From Halictus rubicundus (taxonomy: Eukaryota > Arthropoda > Insecta > Hymenoptera > Halictidae): a stretch of DNA of 64,000 nt. Where the stretch lies: the NCBI RefSeq assembly GCF_050948215.1, contig NC_135153.1, positions 5,918,058 to 5,982,057 of the forward strand. The letters are read 5' to 3'. This document shows positions 36,914 through 49,425 of the stretch, in pieces. How positions within the stretch are numbered: the first letter of the stretch is position 1; every line of letters starts with the position of its first letter. The position numbers and the translations under genes are program-made. The notes under the pieces are model-generated. The model made no database searches, was not told where the DNA came from, and saw only the letters and a program-made list of their open reading frames with translations.

Positions 36914-39900
36914 CTAATAGTTGTTTCTCGCAAAAGTGCATTTACGTGTCGTACATAGTGGAATTTTAGGAGTGTGCATACAGTTAAATGCATCAGTATT
37001 CGTTACGTCTGTCCAATCCTGATCACAATACAGTTTGCCTTTACAATTATCGTCGCAACGATCCATACTTGATCGTTTGCGATAATCACAATTAACTTGG
37101 AACTTCGGTTCTTCCTGATTCGAAGATATACAAATTGTGTAAGGCACACAAGTAGATCTACCGCATGTTTCTACACGTTTATCAAGGAACTTCTTCTCAA
37201 GGTCATCCTCGGTTTTTAAAGTTAACGTTTCTTTGTCAGACTTTTTAATTGCTTGGCTATCAGTACACTTTATCACTCGGACTAAGATAGGGTCTCGCTT
37301 CTGAGTACCAACAGTGATTCTGTGTTGTTTATCAATGTTTATTTTATTTGAACACACAGAATTATCCAAACCATTCTGAATACCCGTGTCGCGAGTCTGT
37401 AATAATGACCCATTGGTTCCAATATCTCTGTATTCGCAATGGGTGCAGACTTCTTTGTCAGCAACTAGTTTCTTTGCTTCTTTTAATGTAGGAGCCCCTT
37501 CGCTCCCATCCCCTTGGACACCTGTAGATCGGTAAACCAGCTTGTACGGATCTTCCCTGGTCATAGTTAATTTATTTACGCAGACGCTATGTGTTTCTGC
37601 GTTGGACAAGGTCTGTACGCACTCGTCTTTGGTAAGATCCACTCCTAAAGCCGTGATCGCGAATTCTTTGATTCTCTTCACCATCTCCGTTGCATCGGTT
37701 GCACAATCAGTGCTGTATTTTTTCTGCTCATCTAAAATCAATGATTCCCCGATGACGAAACGCAAAAGAGACAAGCTTAAATAACTTACAGTCGGTTTGT
37801 GACTTTACGCAACGAGACCCACGATTTATCTTGGAAGATAACATCTTGCAGAGTAGTTGTTGCAATGCAGTGGTCACTGTAGGGTCCTTTATCAACTCGG
37901 ACATGTTACGTGGACATGTCTCCGCGTTGCACGCTTTCATATATGCCTCAGCTGTTAGAGAATAAAAATATTTCAATATTTGTCGAGGTTGCACAATCTC
38001 TACAGGATAAAGCCACTCTAGAGCACGGAAAACAAATCTAATTTAACTAAAAATCTATTTGCTGGTCTTTATTACACAGACTTTGAAGTGTAAAAAAAGA
38101 TGTTTTTATAATAATTTTTATTCACACTTCAAAGTATGTATAACAAAGACTTGTGAATAGATTTTTCATTTCTTTCATTATATTCCCGTTGTTTTTCGTG
38201 CTCTAGAATGGCTTTACCGCTCAACCCACTTTCGCCTACTGCAGCTTCTTTGTAATCTTTCTGTCGGATGCAACCCTTTAAAGACCCATGGGACTTCGCT
38301 CGAGATGGGGGTACACACTCTCCACCAGTACCAACACTCTTATAACATACAGTAGTTACAGAACCGCTGCTATGGACTCTTTGAACAGATGATGATGTCT
38401 CAACGTCCCTCGTTCTTTCCAATGAAGACGAGCGAGCCGTACTTCCTCGTGATACGCAAACAGTACTCTGTGTTCCTTTCGATGCTTGGCCATTTACATT
38501 CACTGCTTTGTCCTCTAAATTTTGTTTTACAGTATACACACCCACTTGTTTTTCTTGCATGTGATTTATAGTTTGAATTGAAGCGCTACGTCTTCTCTCT
38601 TCTGGCAGGCATACTATGCACTGAGTCCCCCATTCCCTGTACTCAACTGTGCTAGTGTGCGCATCATTTTTCTTCAATTCAAGAGACAATTGTGTCCCTT
38701 TTGTACACAATTCTGGTTTCGAGCACTGGACCCCTTGAGTGCATTGACAAACACTCTGCGTCCCTACCGGTATCCCTCCTGAATTTTTCTTCGAGTCTGG
38801 TAGAATGATCTTGAATCGAGTACACGCTTCTATAGCACCACCCTCGAATGCATTCTTCTCTCCAGGATCCAGTTGCACCACTTGCAGCTGAGGAGACTCT
38901 GTAGTCTGTGTTTCCTTGTCTAATTTAGGAATTTTAGCTGGTGCTGGTTTGGAAAAGTCTCTCACGAAATCTCCAGAATCGTCTGTGTATGTTTCCGGAT
39001 GGATGGTGCAATACGTTGCATCTGAAAAAGCAATGCTGTATTGTGACAATACATTACAGTGGCGAGCATGTTAATAGGGAAATGTAAAGGCGTCAATTTA
39101 ATGTAGTGCAATCAAATTTTAATTTGAATCGATCTTTCAGAGATACCATCTTCAACTACATTTATTAAGCTTCCTAAATCGCATAAGTTTTATTCATTTT
39201 GTCAAAAGTCGATTCAAATTTGTACTATTATTTTAAGATAAATCAAAAACTTCACATTTTCTTATTTACATGCTCGTCACTGTACTTACATGTTCAGCAT
39301 GTACCTTTAATGCATCCGCTACACGGTATATACTTCAAGCCAGGAGAGTCACTGTAGTAATTAGCGCAGGGAGTAATAGTTCTCTGGTCCTGTTTAGGTT
39401 TTTCCACACTACTCTTAACCGTTTTGTGTTCATCGTTCTCCCAACCGCACGACGGACACTTCAGAAACGGTGGCTCATACTTTTTGGTACTGTCTTTCGT
39501 CGAATCAGTGGCCATTGAATTTACTGAGTTAGACGGAGTCCTGGGGTACTCTGTTAAAAAGTGGATGCCACATTATTCTACCGATGCAAGTACTTTTCAT
39601 GAAAACGTTGTACCTAGTACTTTCGAATTGGAGTCTCTTCTAGGTTTATAAGTGGAAAGTCTGTCTCCGTCTTGAGCTTTCGAAGCGTTTCTCGCTTGAG
39701 GACAAAGGACGTACTTCGTTCGTGCAGTCGAACGGACTTCGGTGGTTTTCCTAGGCATGTATTTGATGCTCGATCGAGCTGATCTACTTCTTCTTGCGAC
39801 TATGTCGCAAGTCGCGTTGGTACACGGCTGAATTCTCGTTTTAGTCTCTTTTCTGTTAGAATGGCATATGTCGTCGCTGCTTAAAGATTTCAGGACCGAT

Positions 39901-40517
39901 GTGTCTGGAGGCACAATCCTCGTAGGTCCCACAGAACTTACTTTCGCCTCATCATTAATCACTCTCATTAACATTTCTGCCACTATGTTGTACCACGGGA
40001 CTGGCGACTTGTATTGTTTTTGCGTTTGCAGTCCTTTAATCGTTCGCAATTGTTCGTTCTTATACCTACGCCAATGAAAATACCTTCTTTTTATTAAATT
40101 AGATAATTATAATCGCTGAATATGTTGTAACCACGACTCTACATTCACGATTATTTAAAAGTCACACGGTAGATTAGGTTAAATTCAATCGTGTTCGTTT
40201 CTTTTTCGTTTGCGATTTAAATCATCGGTCGTACATTACTTTTCTCTTATCAGCTTGATTTGTTGTAAATAGTCAGTTACGGTAAAGCCAGGAATACGTA
40301 GATCGTCGATAATCCTCTGCAACGCTTCGTTTTTCTCATTGCAATTGTAATAGCGTCTGTCGTAAGGATTCCACAGGCACGGATGCTGTTTGTACACTTT
40401 CAAGAATTTCACAACTAATTTCTCGCTCCACTTGGACATTTTGATGACCGTGGTGTTCCTATTGACCGTGTCCCGACCCGATGATCCCGCGAGAACGTCA
40501 AATTCGATATCTTGCAC
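36914..40517 (-). CDS. MADF-domain protein with cysteine-rich GTQ-motif tail, alternative last exons
   Basis: Common exons are 40517-40240, 40065-39614 and 39550-39305. Two continuations both fit the phase left by exon 3. Isoform A uses 39021-38129 (622 residues). Isoform B uses 37951-37790 plus 37731-36914 (651 residues). Residues about 27-115 form a MADF (Myb/SANT-like DNA-binding) domain, seen as SEKLVVKFLKVYKQHPCLWN, then YYNCNEKNEALQRI and TVTDYLQQIKLIREKYKNE. A serine/arginine-rich linker follows. The tails are rich in cysteines and in short GTQ-type motifs. The MADF class binds DNA in insect transcription regulators. A nearer ATG at 40439 (MSKW) starts directly at the domain and may be the true start. 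The adjacent gene at 40763-42048 is a paralogue. The tail function is unknown to me. Confidence 0.75.
38117..38122 (-). terminator. Polyadenylation signal for isoform A of the first MADF gene
   Basis: AATAAA on the minus strand only 7 bases past the isoform A stop codon (38129-38131). It supports the reading that 39021-38129 is a true terminal exon and not an internal exon with a missed donor. Confidence 0.55.
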
Positions 40518-40762
40518 GTTTAGAATTTTTCGCGTACTGTCATGATGGAATTTTTAACGGTTAAGAAACACGAGTGAACTTGATCGCGAGATCCATCGAA
40601 CGAGAACGTTGTCACATCGCTTTACATCGTTCTGTTGGACCTTTCTTTGTATATCGACGCTATATTACATTCACCGAAACACGTGTAATTAACATTTTAT
40701 ATTTTTCACAATGGACAGCAACAGATTGGATTGCTTATTCGATAAAATCGTCTTCGCACATT

Positions 40763-42048
40763 CTACTTGCAAAATTCGCAAGACGCGTCGGCTTGAATTT
40801 TGATTAAGGGTAAACCGCAACTGCAAACCGTTTCGTTGCGTACAATTCTGCATTCACTACAACTAGAATTACAACAAGCCGCGTTAAAACTATGCGAGAT
40901 GTATTTCATAGTGCTCAGACGTTCTTGTGCGATCAAGGCCTGTATACGTTTCTCCAGCTTGATGGCGGCTTCTACGAAAAAGTCATAAATTGAATAATAA
41001 AGCTACTATTTAATATTTAAAATGCAACATCATATTTACCAAAATTAATATTCCGCAACTGACACGCTATACTCTTCCCAAACATATCAAATTCATCGCA
41101 GAATATTTTTTTCCCTTCGTGTACCGCGTCAGCGTCCTCCTGAGAATATTTTTGACTATTAGATTACTGAGATTCTGTATTTTAATAATGATAATAATTC
41201 CCTCTTCTTTTTACCGAAATATTTTTAGCAACGTCGATTGTACAAGTTTGGCAGGCACTACATGTAGTTTTGAAAGCTGAAAGATCTGTTTGCATTTCAT
41301 TTTCTGTAGTAATGCATTTCCTTGTGCTACAACCGGTATTAATCCTAGCTACTTGTGAATGCAAGTAATTTGTTCCTTTGTCATTGTTCCCGCCTGTCCA
41401 ATATTTCCTGTGAAAATAAGTATGTATTAAATAAGGGATTATGTGGGAACCGTTCAAAGACTGCAAATACCTGCAACTTGTCCGAGGTTGAGTCCTGTAC
41501 AATTCGTTGCAGCCACAGTTTGTATAAGGACAATTACAATGCCTTTGTGTTCCTTTTATTTCTACTATATTTGAATTTCTTAACTGGTTGGTTACCTCGC
41601 TACTGTGATAATCTGGGAGTAGACTTGTTTCCTTGTTGCATACCTGTTATAAAAGATTAATTACAATAAATATATAATATCTATAAATTATGATTTTATT
41701 TACCTTCCAACCGTAATTTTTGTAGCCGTAGGTTTTAACAAATGGAAATAGTAATTCGTGTATTATTGGAAACCAGTTTACTGTTGGTATATATATCTTT
41801 TCGCACGATATCGCCGCCGTAATTTTCGATAATTCATAACAGTACTGCGACTTTATCTGGGTAATCTTCTGTATACAATCGCAAACTGTTAAACAACTGT
41901 TAAACATAGACTTTGCGATGTCTTTATAAGCTTTGTAACGGCTAAATTTGTTTTTGAACTCGGGATGAAATGGATTCCACATACATTCGTGTCGACTATA
42001 AAGAATCACTAATTTCAAAGTTTGATTATCGGTCCATGCAAATGACAT
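40763..42048 (-). CDS. MADF-domain protein, paralogue of the neighbouring gene
   Basis: Five exons: 42048-41704, 41643-41471, 41407-41215, 41139-41040, 40971-40763. All are GT-AG and phase-consistent, giving 339 residues. Residues 1-110 are a MADF domain (SFAWTDNQTLKLVILYSRHE, then MWNPFHPEF, then DIAKSMF). The middle is cysteine-rich (HCNCPYTNCGCNELY) with KGTQ and EMQTDL motifs like those of the neighbour. The C-terminus has EFDMFGKSIACQLRN followed by a charged helix EKRIQALIAQERL, the kind of self-association segment found at the end of MADF/BESS proteins, then a short CNSSCSEC cluster. Intron 3 is about 75 bases; if it is not spliced, translation stops at 41182. Head-to-tail with the first gene, 245 bases away, which suggests tandem duplication. 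Confidence 0.72.
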
Positions 42049-43062
42049 GATATTGCTTCGATTATTTTTGCATGATCAGGTTATTTCACCCTCTTGAATC
42101 AATTGCCAACGTATATTGCATCATTACAGCTTTACAATCGCATGTCCTGAAGTTGTATTGAAATCTATTGCAAGAATTTTCTTCTTGAAAGAATGCTATG
42201 AACAAATTACGTAAAATACATGAAGTAAACTAAATGTCCTTTTACGGGTCGTACGCGTCAAATTTAATCCAAGTAATTTATGTATTCAGTATTTATTAAA
42301 CAATTTTCATCAAAACTATTTGCTCAACATTACAAGAAATAAACAATATACAAAGATCAAAAAGTTTATTCGGCCATTTTTGTTGTTAAAAGCATTATTC
42401 TAATATTATCATATACGTGGCATGATTTTAAATTATTTGTGCATGTAGTAATAAAATTAATTCGAATGATAAATTTGATTTAACATTGTTTTCCGTTACC
42501 GACTAGAACCAGCAATGTATTTAAACAAAATTTAATGCTTTGAAGCTAGTGTTATTTCTTATTTCTTTTTTGCACTACGAGGTATCTCACTTAATGGAAA
42601 ATATTATTTTCTTTACTTAAAATATATTCGTTGAATGTGTATTACATCTAGTGGCATGATTGTAGCTTCAAAGCACCTAAGTTCATGGACACATAATAAA
42701 ATGTTCATGTATAACCATGAATATATGAATAGGTACGCGTTGTACGTTCCGCAGATTTACATTTTAAAACGATCTAAGCGTGTAAAGTGAAAAATATTAA
42801 TGTTCCGTGTATCGTACGTCATTAACAAAAATATACATTTCGCCTTTGTTACGCACAGGCTTAGATGATTAACTATATTACTTATGTAACATTATATACA
42901 ATGATGGTTTTGTATGTAACAAATATAGTGTTACGAGTATTGGTCGAAGATCGCCCACGCAACAATATATATATTTATATATATAATTTGTTTTGTAATT
43001 GTTGTTTGTTAAGTTTATCTTACTATGCTTACGTTTATATTATTTACGCTACTAACATGGCT
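42049..43062. other. Intergenic between the second MADF gene and p38
   Basis: Contains the 5' flank of the second MADF gene and the 3' flank of p38 on the same strand. AT-rich with a short AT repeat near 42966. Nothing else recognised. Confidence 0.45.
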
Positions 43063-46000
43063 TTATGAAGCAGGCTCAATGGTTGAACATAACGTAGGTA
43101 GCTGTTGTGGTTCGAAGTTTACAACTTCGTGATAAACGAGCTCTGTAAACGAGAATGTCTTGTAGTTATTAGTTCACTTTAATATTGTCCCCGAGTTAAA
43201 ATAAGAATCATACCTTTCCATTTTTCAACTGGCAAGTCCATGTCCTCGAAACTTTGATCGTATGGAAGTGACACTGGTTCATCCGTTGGATCAGCGTATT
43301 GAGCAAGATATGGGTGAGCTAACGCCTGTTCTGCTGTGATTCGTTTCTCCGCGTCCAACTCCAACATCAACTCAAGTAACTCTATGGCTGCAAAGCAACG
43401 CACATTAACTTAATTTCTGTTGTATCTATTAGGTACTTATTATTACTCAGTTCGACGGGTATTCAAACTTGAATATTTAGTAGTACTAAAGTTACTAAAA
43501 GTTCTCTAATTTATACTGACCTAAAGGATTAGCTCCTCGGAAAACATCCTTGAAATTCTTCTTCTTCAAAGGTGGTAAACTTTGTATATAATTCCTTGCC
43601 TAAAACAATGTTAACAATTATCTACACAATCTGTTTTGCTTTACAAATATACGAATTATGTAATAATTTTTTAAAGTTATAGATAGTATACATTATTTGT
43701 TATACCACACTCTTTGTATATTTTTAAATATCTTCTTCTTTATATAATGTAAACTCAAAGCAAAATCATATTGTTGTATGCAATTCATTTGATTTTCCTG
43801 ATTGTATCGTTAACTATCGACAAAAGTGTAAAAGAATGTTTATCTTAAAAAAAAAGATTACCTCTTGGCTGCTAATTTTGCTTAAAGTTTCTTCTGTGGG
43901 TGTACCACAGAGTACTAAGACTCGTGTTAGATGATCAATTGCTGCTTAAAGTTAAGGTATGTTTGAAGCATAATTCATTATACAATGGGGAAGATTTGAA
44001 TTAGTATGTATTATGTTAGAATTGCGTCTATTCAAAGCGGTAGTCTTCATTCCAAAAGAGGATTGTAACAAAAAGGATAGAACACATGGAAAATTAATAT
44101 ATGTATACTCACAGAGTCAATCTTCTAACGACAATCTTGCGTTTATTGGCATTTTTGTCAAGCTCAATATTTGAGAAATCATTCAAATGTTATCGATTTC
44201 GATGCCGTAAAGAAGTACATGCGAGGCATTTAAGCCGTAACACAGTATAAATTGATAGCATGCACTAGTAGAATACTCTATAGATTTCTATTCAACAATT
44301 CATGTATTACTCACCGACTCCGATGATATTTTTTGCATGAACTCGTCTCGTGGAGTACCCAAAATTTCCATTATTAAGTTCAGTTGATGTATATCTGCTC
44401 TTGCTAAGGTTCCACCACACCTTTTTCTACTTTCACTAGACTTTTCGTTGTTAAATGATATTACAAATAACGTGACTGCGCGCGTTGAAGCATATTAAAA
44501 TACACAGGTATATATGTATATATATATATATATATTCCTTCTTTTTTAACAATTAGATTGCTTTTGCAGCGAGAGTCGAAGCTAAACAAAAGTAAAGAGT
44601 ACCGAGAGGCAAATAAAAGAAATTGTATTATTGTATTAGCACCAAAAGATGTTAAAGCAAAACAAAAGCCATATGTAGAGCCTTAGCAATAAGCACGTTT
44701 TTCAATTCTGTGATAGTTAAAGATTTGTGATATGTGTTTCACAATTAGAAAATGAAGTTGGGATGTACATGTATTAGTACCGCATGATTAAACAGAAAGC
44801 ACAGATAAATGACTGATTACTTGGAGCAAGTACTTCAAGAGCTTGAAAAGGATACGATCGGTGCCAGGAAATAATGTTCTTCCTGTTAATAATTCAGCCA
44901 TTATACATCCAACCGACCATATATCAACTAAAAGAGAGAAAAGATTTAAATTCGATAGACGTGATCAGAAAATATTGGTAAACAACAGGAAATAATAATT
45001 ACCTGTTTGATTATAATGCATCCAATTGAGCATGATCTCTGGAGCCCTGTACCATCTTGTGGCTACATAACCAGTCATTTCATTCTCTGTAGGCCTGGCT
45101 AGTCCAAAATCTAAAATCTTCAGCTCGCAATCTTCATTTACAGCTATGTTGGAAGGCTTTAAATCCTGCATATTAAAAACACTGTAGTTCAAGTCCTCTC
45201 TAAGGTTTAGAATAGTTTCAATAGCTTTGCACCTTACCCTATGTATGATACCCGCAGAATGTATGTACTTAAGACCACGAAGGATTTGATATACAAGAAA
45301 CTGTACATGATCATCAGAAAGCTTCTGAGTCCTTACAATATTATTGAGATCTGCACCCATCAGATGCGTGACTAAATACCTATTAAAAGTGCATGATATT
45401 ACTAAAACCTGGTACACAGAGCTTCATACTTTCTTGATCATTAAAATAATTACTAGACAGTGGATTATTATGCAAAATAAACATTGTTTGCCATTTAAGT
45501 GTCACCAATAATTTTGATAAGCTGGTACTTTAAAGATTGAAGTTTCAAAATTCTTTTAATCTATCATCTGCTTTAAATTGTGCCTGCTTATTTTCAGCAT
45601 AAATGCATGAAATCCACAGTCTAATAATTACATTGATAAATCCATAAAAATACATACACCTGCTGAAAGTCTTCCAAAGAGGAAGACGGATGAAATACAT
45701 CTAATAGACCAATCACCTGCAACAAATATTAATCAAAGCATCCAGAAAGCGAAATATATTCAATTCATTAGCTTGAATATTCAATAATAATCCGTGCAGT
45801 CTTGTAATTCAGAAAGTAAAAATAAAACTTAGTAGTCACAGATAACATAGATCTTCTTAATTCTTGGTGCCAAGACAAAGTTTCTAAATGCCTCTAATTC
45901 CCACAGTGCCAACTGCAGGAATGCATTATATATGTACATATATATGTAGTCCAATTTTCTTTACTCACATTTTCATGATTCATGTGTTTCAACATACGGA

Positions 46001-46335
46001 GCTCCCTATACGTTCGCTTAGCATGTACAGCTGACTGGAATGGTCTGGCTAACTTTTTGATCGCTACCTTATGCCCGGTTGTTGTGTCAACCGCTGAACT
46101 GAAACAATACATACACATTTAATGACTAACTACTTAGTCATACGTTAGAAAATAGTTTAACAAGCTGGCACATGTCTATTGTTGAAACTTCCATTGTTCC
46201 ATTGGAAATGCAAGTTTATCGAACAAATGGCTTTGTTAGAAAACAAGATTATCCTAGCAAAATATCATACTTGAACAGTCTAATTTTAGTCAATTTTAGT
46301 TCTAATTTTATATATATACATATACATATACGTAC

Positions 46336-46372
<37 letters not shown>

Positions 46373-46745
46373 TATAAACCGCTTTCTGCGTAACCTGACA
46401 TTAGAAAAATTCGTAAATATAAAAATTAATTATCATTCAACAGCTTTCTATTAAGAACGTAAGTGAGAGAAATGCCAGAAATGTCAAGGTTATGATTGTT
46501 TCATGGTCAGGATATAATGCCGTGTTACTTGCGAGGTAAAAAGCGTGGTAATGGAAATTTCGAACGTGATGCTCGGAATCCCGAGATCACACAGATAATT
46601 GAGAAATGCGACCGTGACGTATTAATTATTGTCTGGCTTACCACACTTGACCGTAAGCTCCTGATCCCACTGGAGTGAGCATTTGATATCGTTCCGGAAC
46701 CTCCCATTCAGTCCTATTTATTTCGACTTTATGAAACTGCGGCAT
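43063..46745 (-). CDS. p38: p38 mitogen-activated protein kinase
   Basis: Exons: 46745-46642, 46098-45969, 45716-45658, 45379-45238, 45165-45003, 44927-44856, 44394-44315 (7a), 43599-43521, 43387-43214, 43142-43063. Phases agree and give 360 residues, the usual p38 length. The ATP loop GSGAYGQV is at 27-34, the catalytic lysine is in HKVAIKKL (K49), HRD is at 144-146, DFG at 164-166, and the TGY activation motif that defines p38 is at 176-178. The common-docking region EDMDLPVEKW is near the C-terminus. It is a cytosolic and nuclear stress kinase activated by MKK3/6-type kinases. An alternative seventh exon (43941-43862) is described separately. Divergent from ASNA1, sharing a promoter region of about 785 bases. 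The only obvious insertion in its introns is a MITE at 45450-45630. Confidence 0.96.
43862..43941 (-). other. p38: Candidate mutually exclusive exon 7b of p38
   Basis: An 80-base open segment between AGCAG and GTAATC lies 373 bases downstream of exon 7a. It encodes IDHLTRVLVLCGTPTEETL then SKISSQE, which aligns with exon 7a (HIHQLNLIMEILGTPRDEF then MQKISSES) and then joins ARNYIQSL in the correct phase. Both exons are 80 bases, not a multiple of three, so using both would shift the frame. The acceptor polypyrimidine tract is weak, so usage must be tested. Confidence 0.75.
45450..45630. mobile_element. MITE of the ACTGCGGA family in a p38 intron
   Basis: It starts TACTAGACAGTGGATTATTA then TGCAAAA, and ends GCATAAATGCATGAAATCCA then CAGTCTAATAA. 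The ends are inverted and related to the family termini elsewhere in the window. It lies between the p38 exons at 45716-45658 and 45379-45238. Confidence 0.5.
46310..46378. repeat. (TATACA)n microsatellite in p38 intron 1
   Basis: Near-perfect run of ATACAT/ATATAC units. The plus-strand frame of alternating histidine and isoleucine over it is an artefact. Confidence 0.9.
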
Positions 46746-47530
46746 GCTAAATACGCGCGAAATTCTTTCAGTACGGCAACAGAATTCACAGAAATACGGC
46801 TGAACGAACAACCACTATGCACTAACGTCTCGGACCGGGGTTTACAGACACTTCGGACATTTCCAAATTAGCCTACTATTAAAAACCACACGTCCATCGT
46901 GTGTAACACCACGGTCGACTATGACAATCGATAGCGCGCTGTTTTTTCATCAGCGAGTAATCGACTTCTCTGTTCGTCGATTTATTTAGCCGCCACGCAC
47001 ACACAGTTATACAGAGCACAAAAACATCTGTAGATACCTTTGTTCCACCACTGACTTTTGTCTAATTCAAATCCAGCTCAGTGATCCTCAACTTGCGATG
47101 AACGAGCGCGCTTACTTGACAGTATAGTTTCAAGCAGCCACATTTTATTTGAAATACAATAAGAAAAATAATAATTTATAGTAACCAGTAAGTGTAACAG
47201 CCGCAGTTTATAACAAAAAGATTTGCTCTCAAACTTGATCTTGCTTTAAACCTATTTCTTGCACTTTCAGCATAATTTCCATATAAATTCTAGAAAGACC
47301 CGTGTTCGATGACTTTTGAAACTTACAATTTATCGATAGTGCAACTTCGATAGTCTCAAATGTAAATGCATACGCATACGCATGTCCAGATTGTTTTCTA
47401 TCCAATGATAAGGTGTAGCCCCGTGTCTTTTATGTTCCGTTGTCAGTACGTTCCCTATTTCGCTGGTGACTCTAGCAAATGACGTGCTAAAATTGTTTTT
47501 AAGCACGTAAACGTTTGTGTTTCGATGATC
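46746..47530. promoter_or_regulatory. Divergent promoter region of p38 and ASNA1
   Basis: The 785 bases between the two start codons must carry both promoters and leaders. CpG is raised around 46890-46960 and no TATA box is well placed, as is common for paired housekeeping promoters. I could not place initiation sites. Confidence 0.5.
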
Positions 47531-49153
47531 ATGGATACGAATGACTCGGAGCCGGTCGAGTACGAGCCTTCCCTTGAGAATATCATTCAACAACGATCAT
47601 TACGATGGATATTTGTCGGTGGCAAGGGCGGAGTTGGTAAAACTACGTGCAGGTAACCATAACCTATAAAATCTGTTTTTTTATTAGAAAATTTCAAATA
47701 ATTGCGGAATAAGACAGAACATTAATTATGTTTTTTTAGTTGTTCCTTGGCGGTGCAGTTGTCGAAAGTGAGAGAAAATGTACTCATCATATCGACAGAT
47801 CCAGCACATAACATTTCTGATGCTTTCGATCAGAAGTTTAGCAAAGTTCCGACAAAAGTAAAGGGTTTCGATAACCTGTTTGCTATGGAAATAGATCCAA
47901 ACGTTGGCCTCACCGAGCTGCCAGAAGAATACTTTGAGAATGATTCGGGTAATCATTGTTACACGTAAACCGTATGGAACGTATTAATAATTCAATGAGT
48001 AAATGCGTCAATAGGTTTGTATAATCAGTTTCAGACGGAGAGGCAATGAGATTGAGTAAAAGCGTAATGCAAGAAATTGTAGGTGCATTTCCTGGCATCG
48101 ATGAGGCAATGAGTTATGCAGAAGTCATGAAGTTAGTGTTAATTTAAATACAATAGGTATTTGCACATTGCACGAAAACAGGATCAATCAATTGCATAAG
48201 ATTTCTCAATTATAACTCGTCCACTATTGGATCAAAGCTGTGATCAATGTGTACATGTAACAATACAAAGAAACAGATGCCACACAGCTCGGGTAGATTC
48301 GCATAAAGAATGGGCATTTGATTGGGAGTGCAATAAGCGAGAACCTACTGTATTAAGCAGTACACAGGAATTGTGCAGCTCTGTAAAATATGTAAATTTT
48401 CAGACTTGTCAAAGGAATGAACTTCTCGGTTGTTGTATTTGATACTGCGCCAACAGGTCACACTTTGAGGCTATTATCATTTCCACAAGTTGTTGAAAAG
48501 GGTCTGGGAAAGCTAATGAAACTAAAGATGAAAATTAGTCCTTTCATTACACAGGTTCGCAGAGGATATAGAAATTAATGTTACATCTATAATGTTGATC
48601 CTAATTTTCAGTATATTTTATTCCAGATAAGCTCACTACTGGGTATGACAGACTTCAATGTAGATACATTTTCCAACAAAATAGAAGAGATGCTTACTGT
48701 CATTAGACAAGTCAATGAACAATTCAGAAATCCTGACCAAACAACGTTTGTCTGTGTATGCATAGCAGAATTCTTGTCTTTATATGAAACGGAAAGGCTT
48801 GTACAGGAGCTCACAAAGTGTGGAATCGACACTCATAACATTGTAGTGAATCAGCTGCTATTTACACAAGAAAAGGATGCAACCTGCAGACTCTGTCTAG
48901 CTAGGCACAAAATACAAGACAAATATTTAGAACAGGTAAATTGTTATTATACCGATTATATCAAATGGAGTATACAAAGCACATTTTCATCTTGTATATT
49001 AAAACAAGCTTAATTCGATTAAATTTTCTCCAGATAATGGATCTGTACGAAGATTTTCATATAACACAGCTTCCTTTATTAGAAAAGGAAGTTCGTGGAG
49101 TTACACAAGTCAGAGAGTTCTCTGAGAACCTTGTTAAGCCATACAAACCTTAA
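47531..49153 (+). CDS. ASNA1: ATPase GET3/ASNA1 for tail-anchored protein insertion
   Basis: Six exons: 47531-47652, 47740-47948, 48035-48131, 48404-48554, 48627-48935, 49034-49153. All in phase, 335 residues, normal for the family. It is the cytosolic homodimeric ATPase that carries tail-anchored membrane proteins to the ER receptor. The deviant Walker A GGKGGVGKTT is near residue 30, the switch I motif STDPAHNISDAF follows, then FDTAPTGHTLRLL (switch II), and a CRLC pair near residue 286 that binds the zinc at the dimer interface. The methionine-rich client-binding helices contain MKLKMKISPF. Another in-frame ATG two codons earlier (47525) could be used. Convergent with GCAT, whose stop is 273 bases away. 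Intact. Confidence 0.96.
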
Positions 49154-49425
49154 CGACTATAAAGTCGTGATATCTAATAAGAATCCGTAACTTTATATAT
49201 AATCAAAAGTTTTTGTAAACTTATAAAACATATATTGCGAAATTTGTATAAGAGGTAATATTTTTATTTATGATATGTTTCTTTGCATGTAAAAGCTTGG
49301 CTTTGGTATCTACACATTAAATGTTCGCATTTCATTGAGATCGTGTGAATTTAATTTTTCAATGCCACGAGTGTGTTACTTTCTGTTATTTTCTGTTTCA
49401 AAATTTCGATGGGAAAAAAAGAGTA

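Noticed and set aside
41182..41502. 106-codon frame as a separate gene
   Set aside because: Its donor at 41215 splices in phase to further exons of the second MADF gene; the read-through end is more likely an unspliced form.
43179..43403. p38 ending at 43179
   Set aside because: This end results from reading into an intron; a donor at 43214 joins in phase to an exon at 43142-43063 giving the expected 360 residues.
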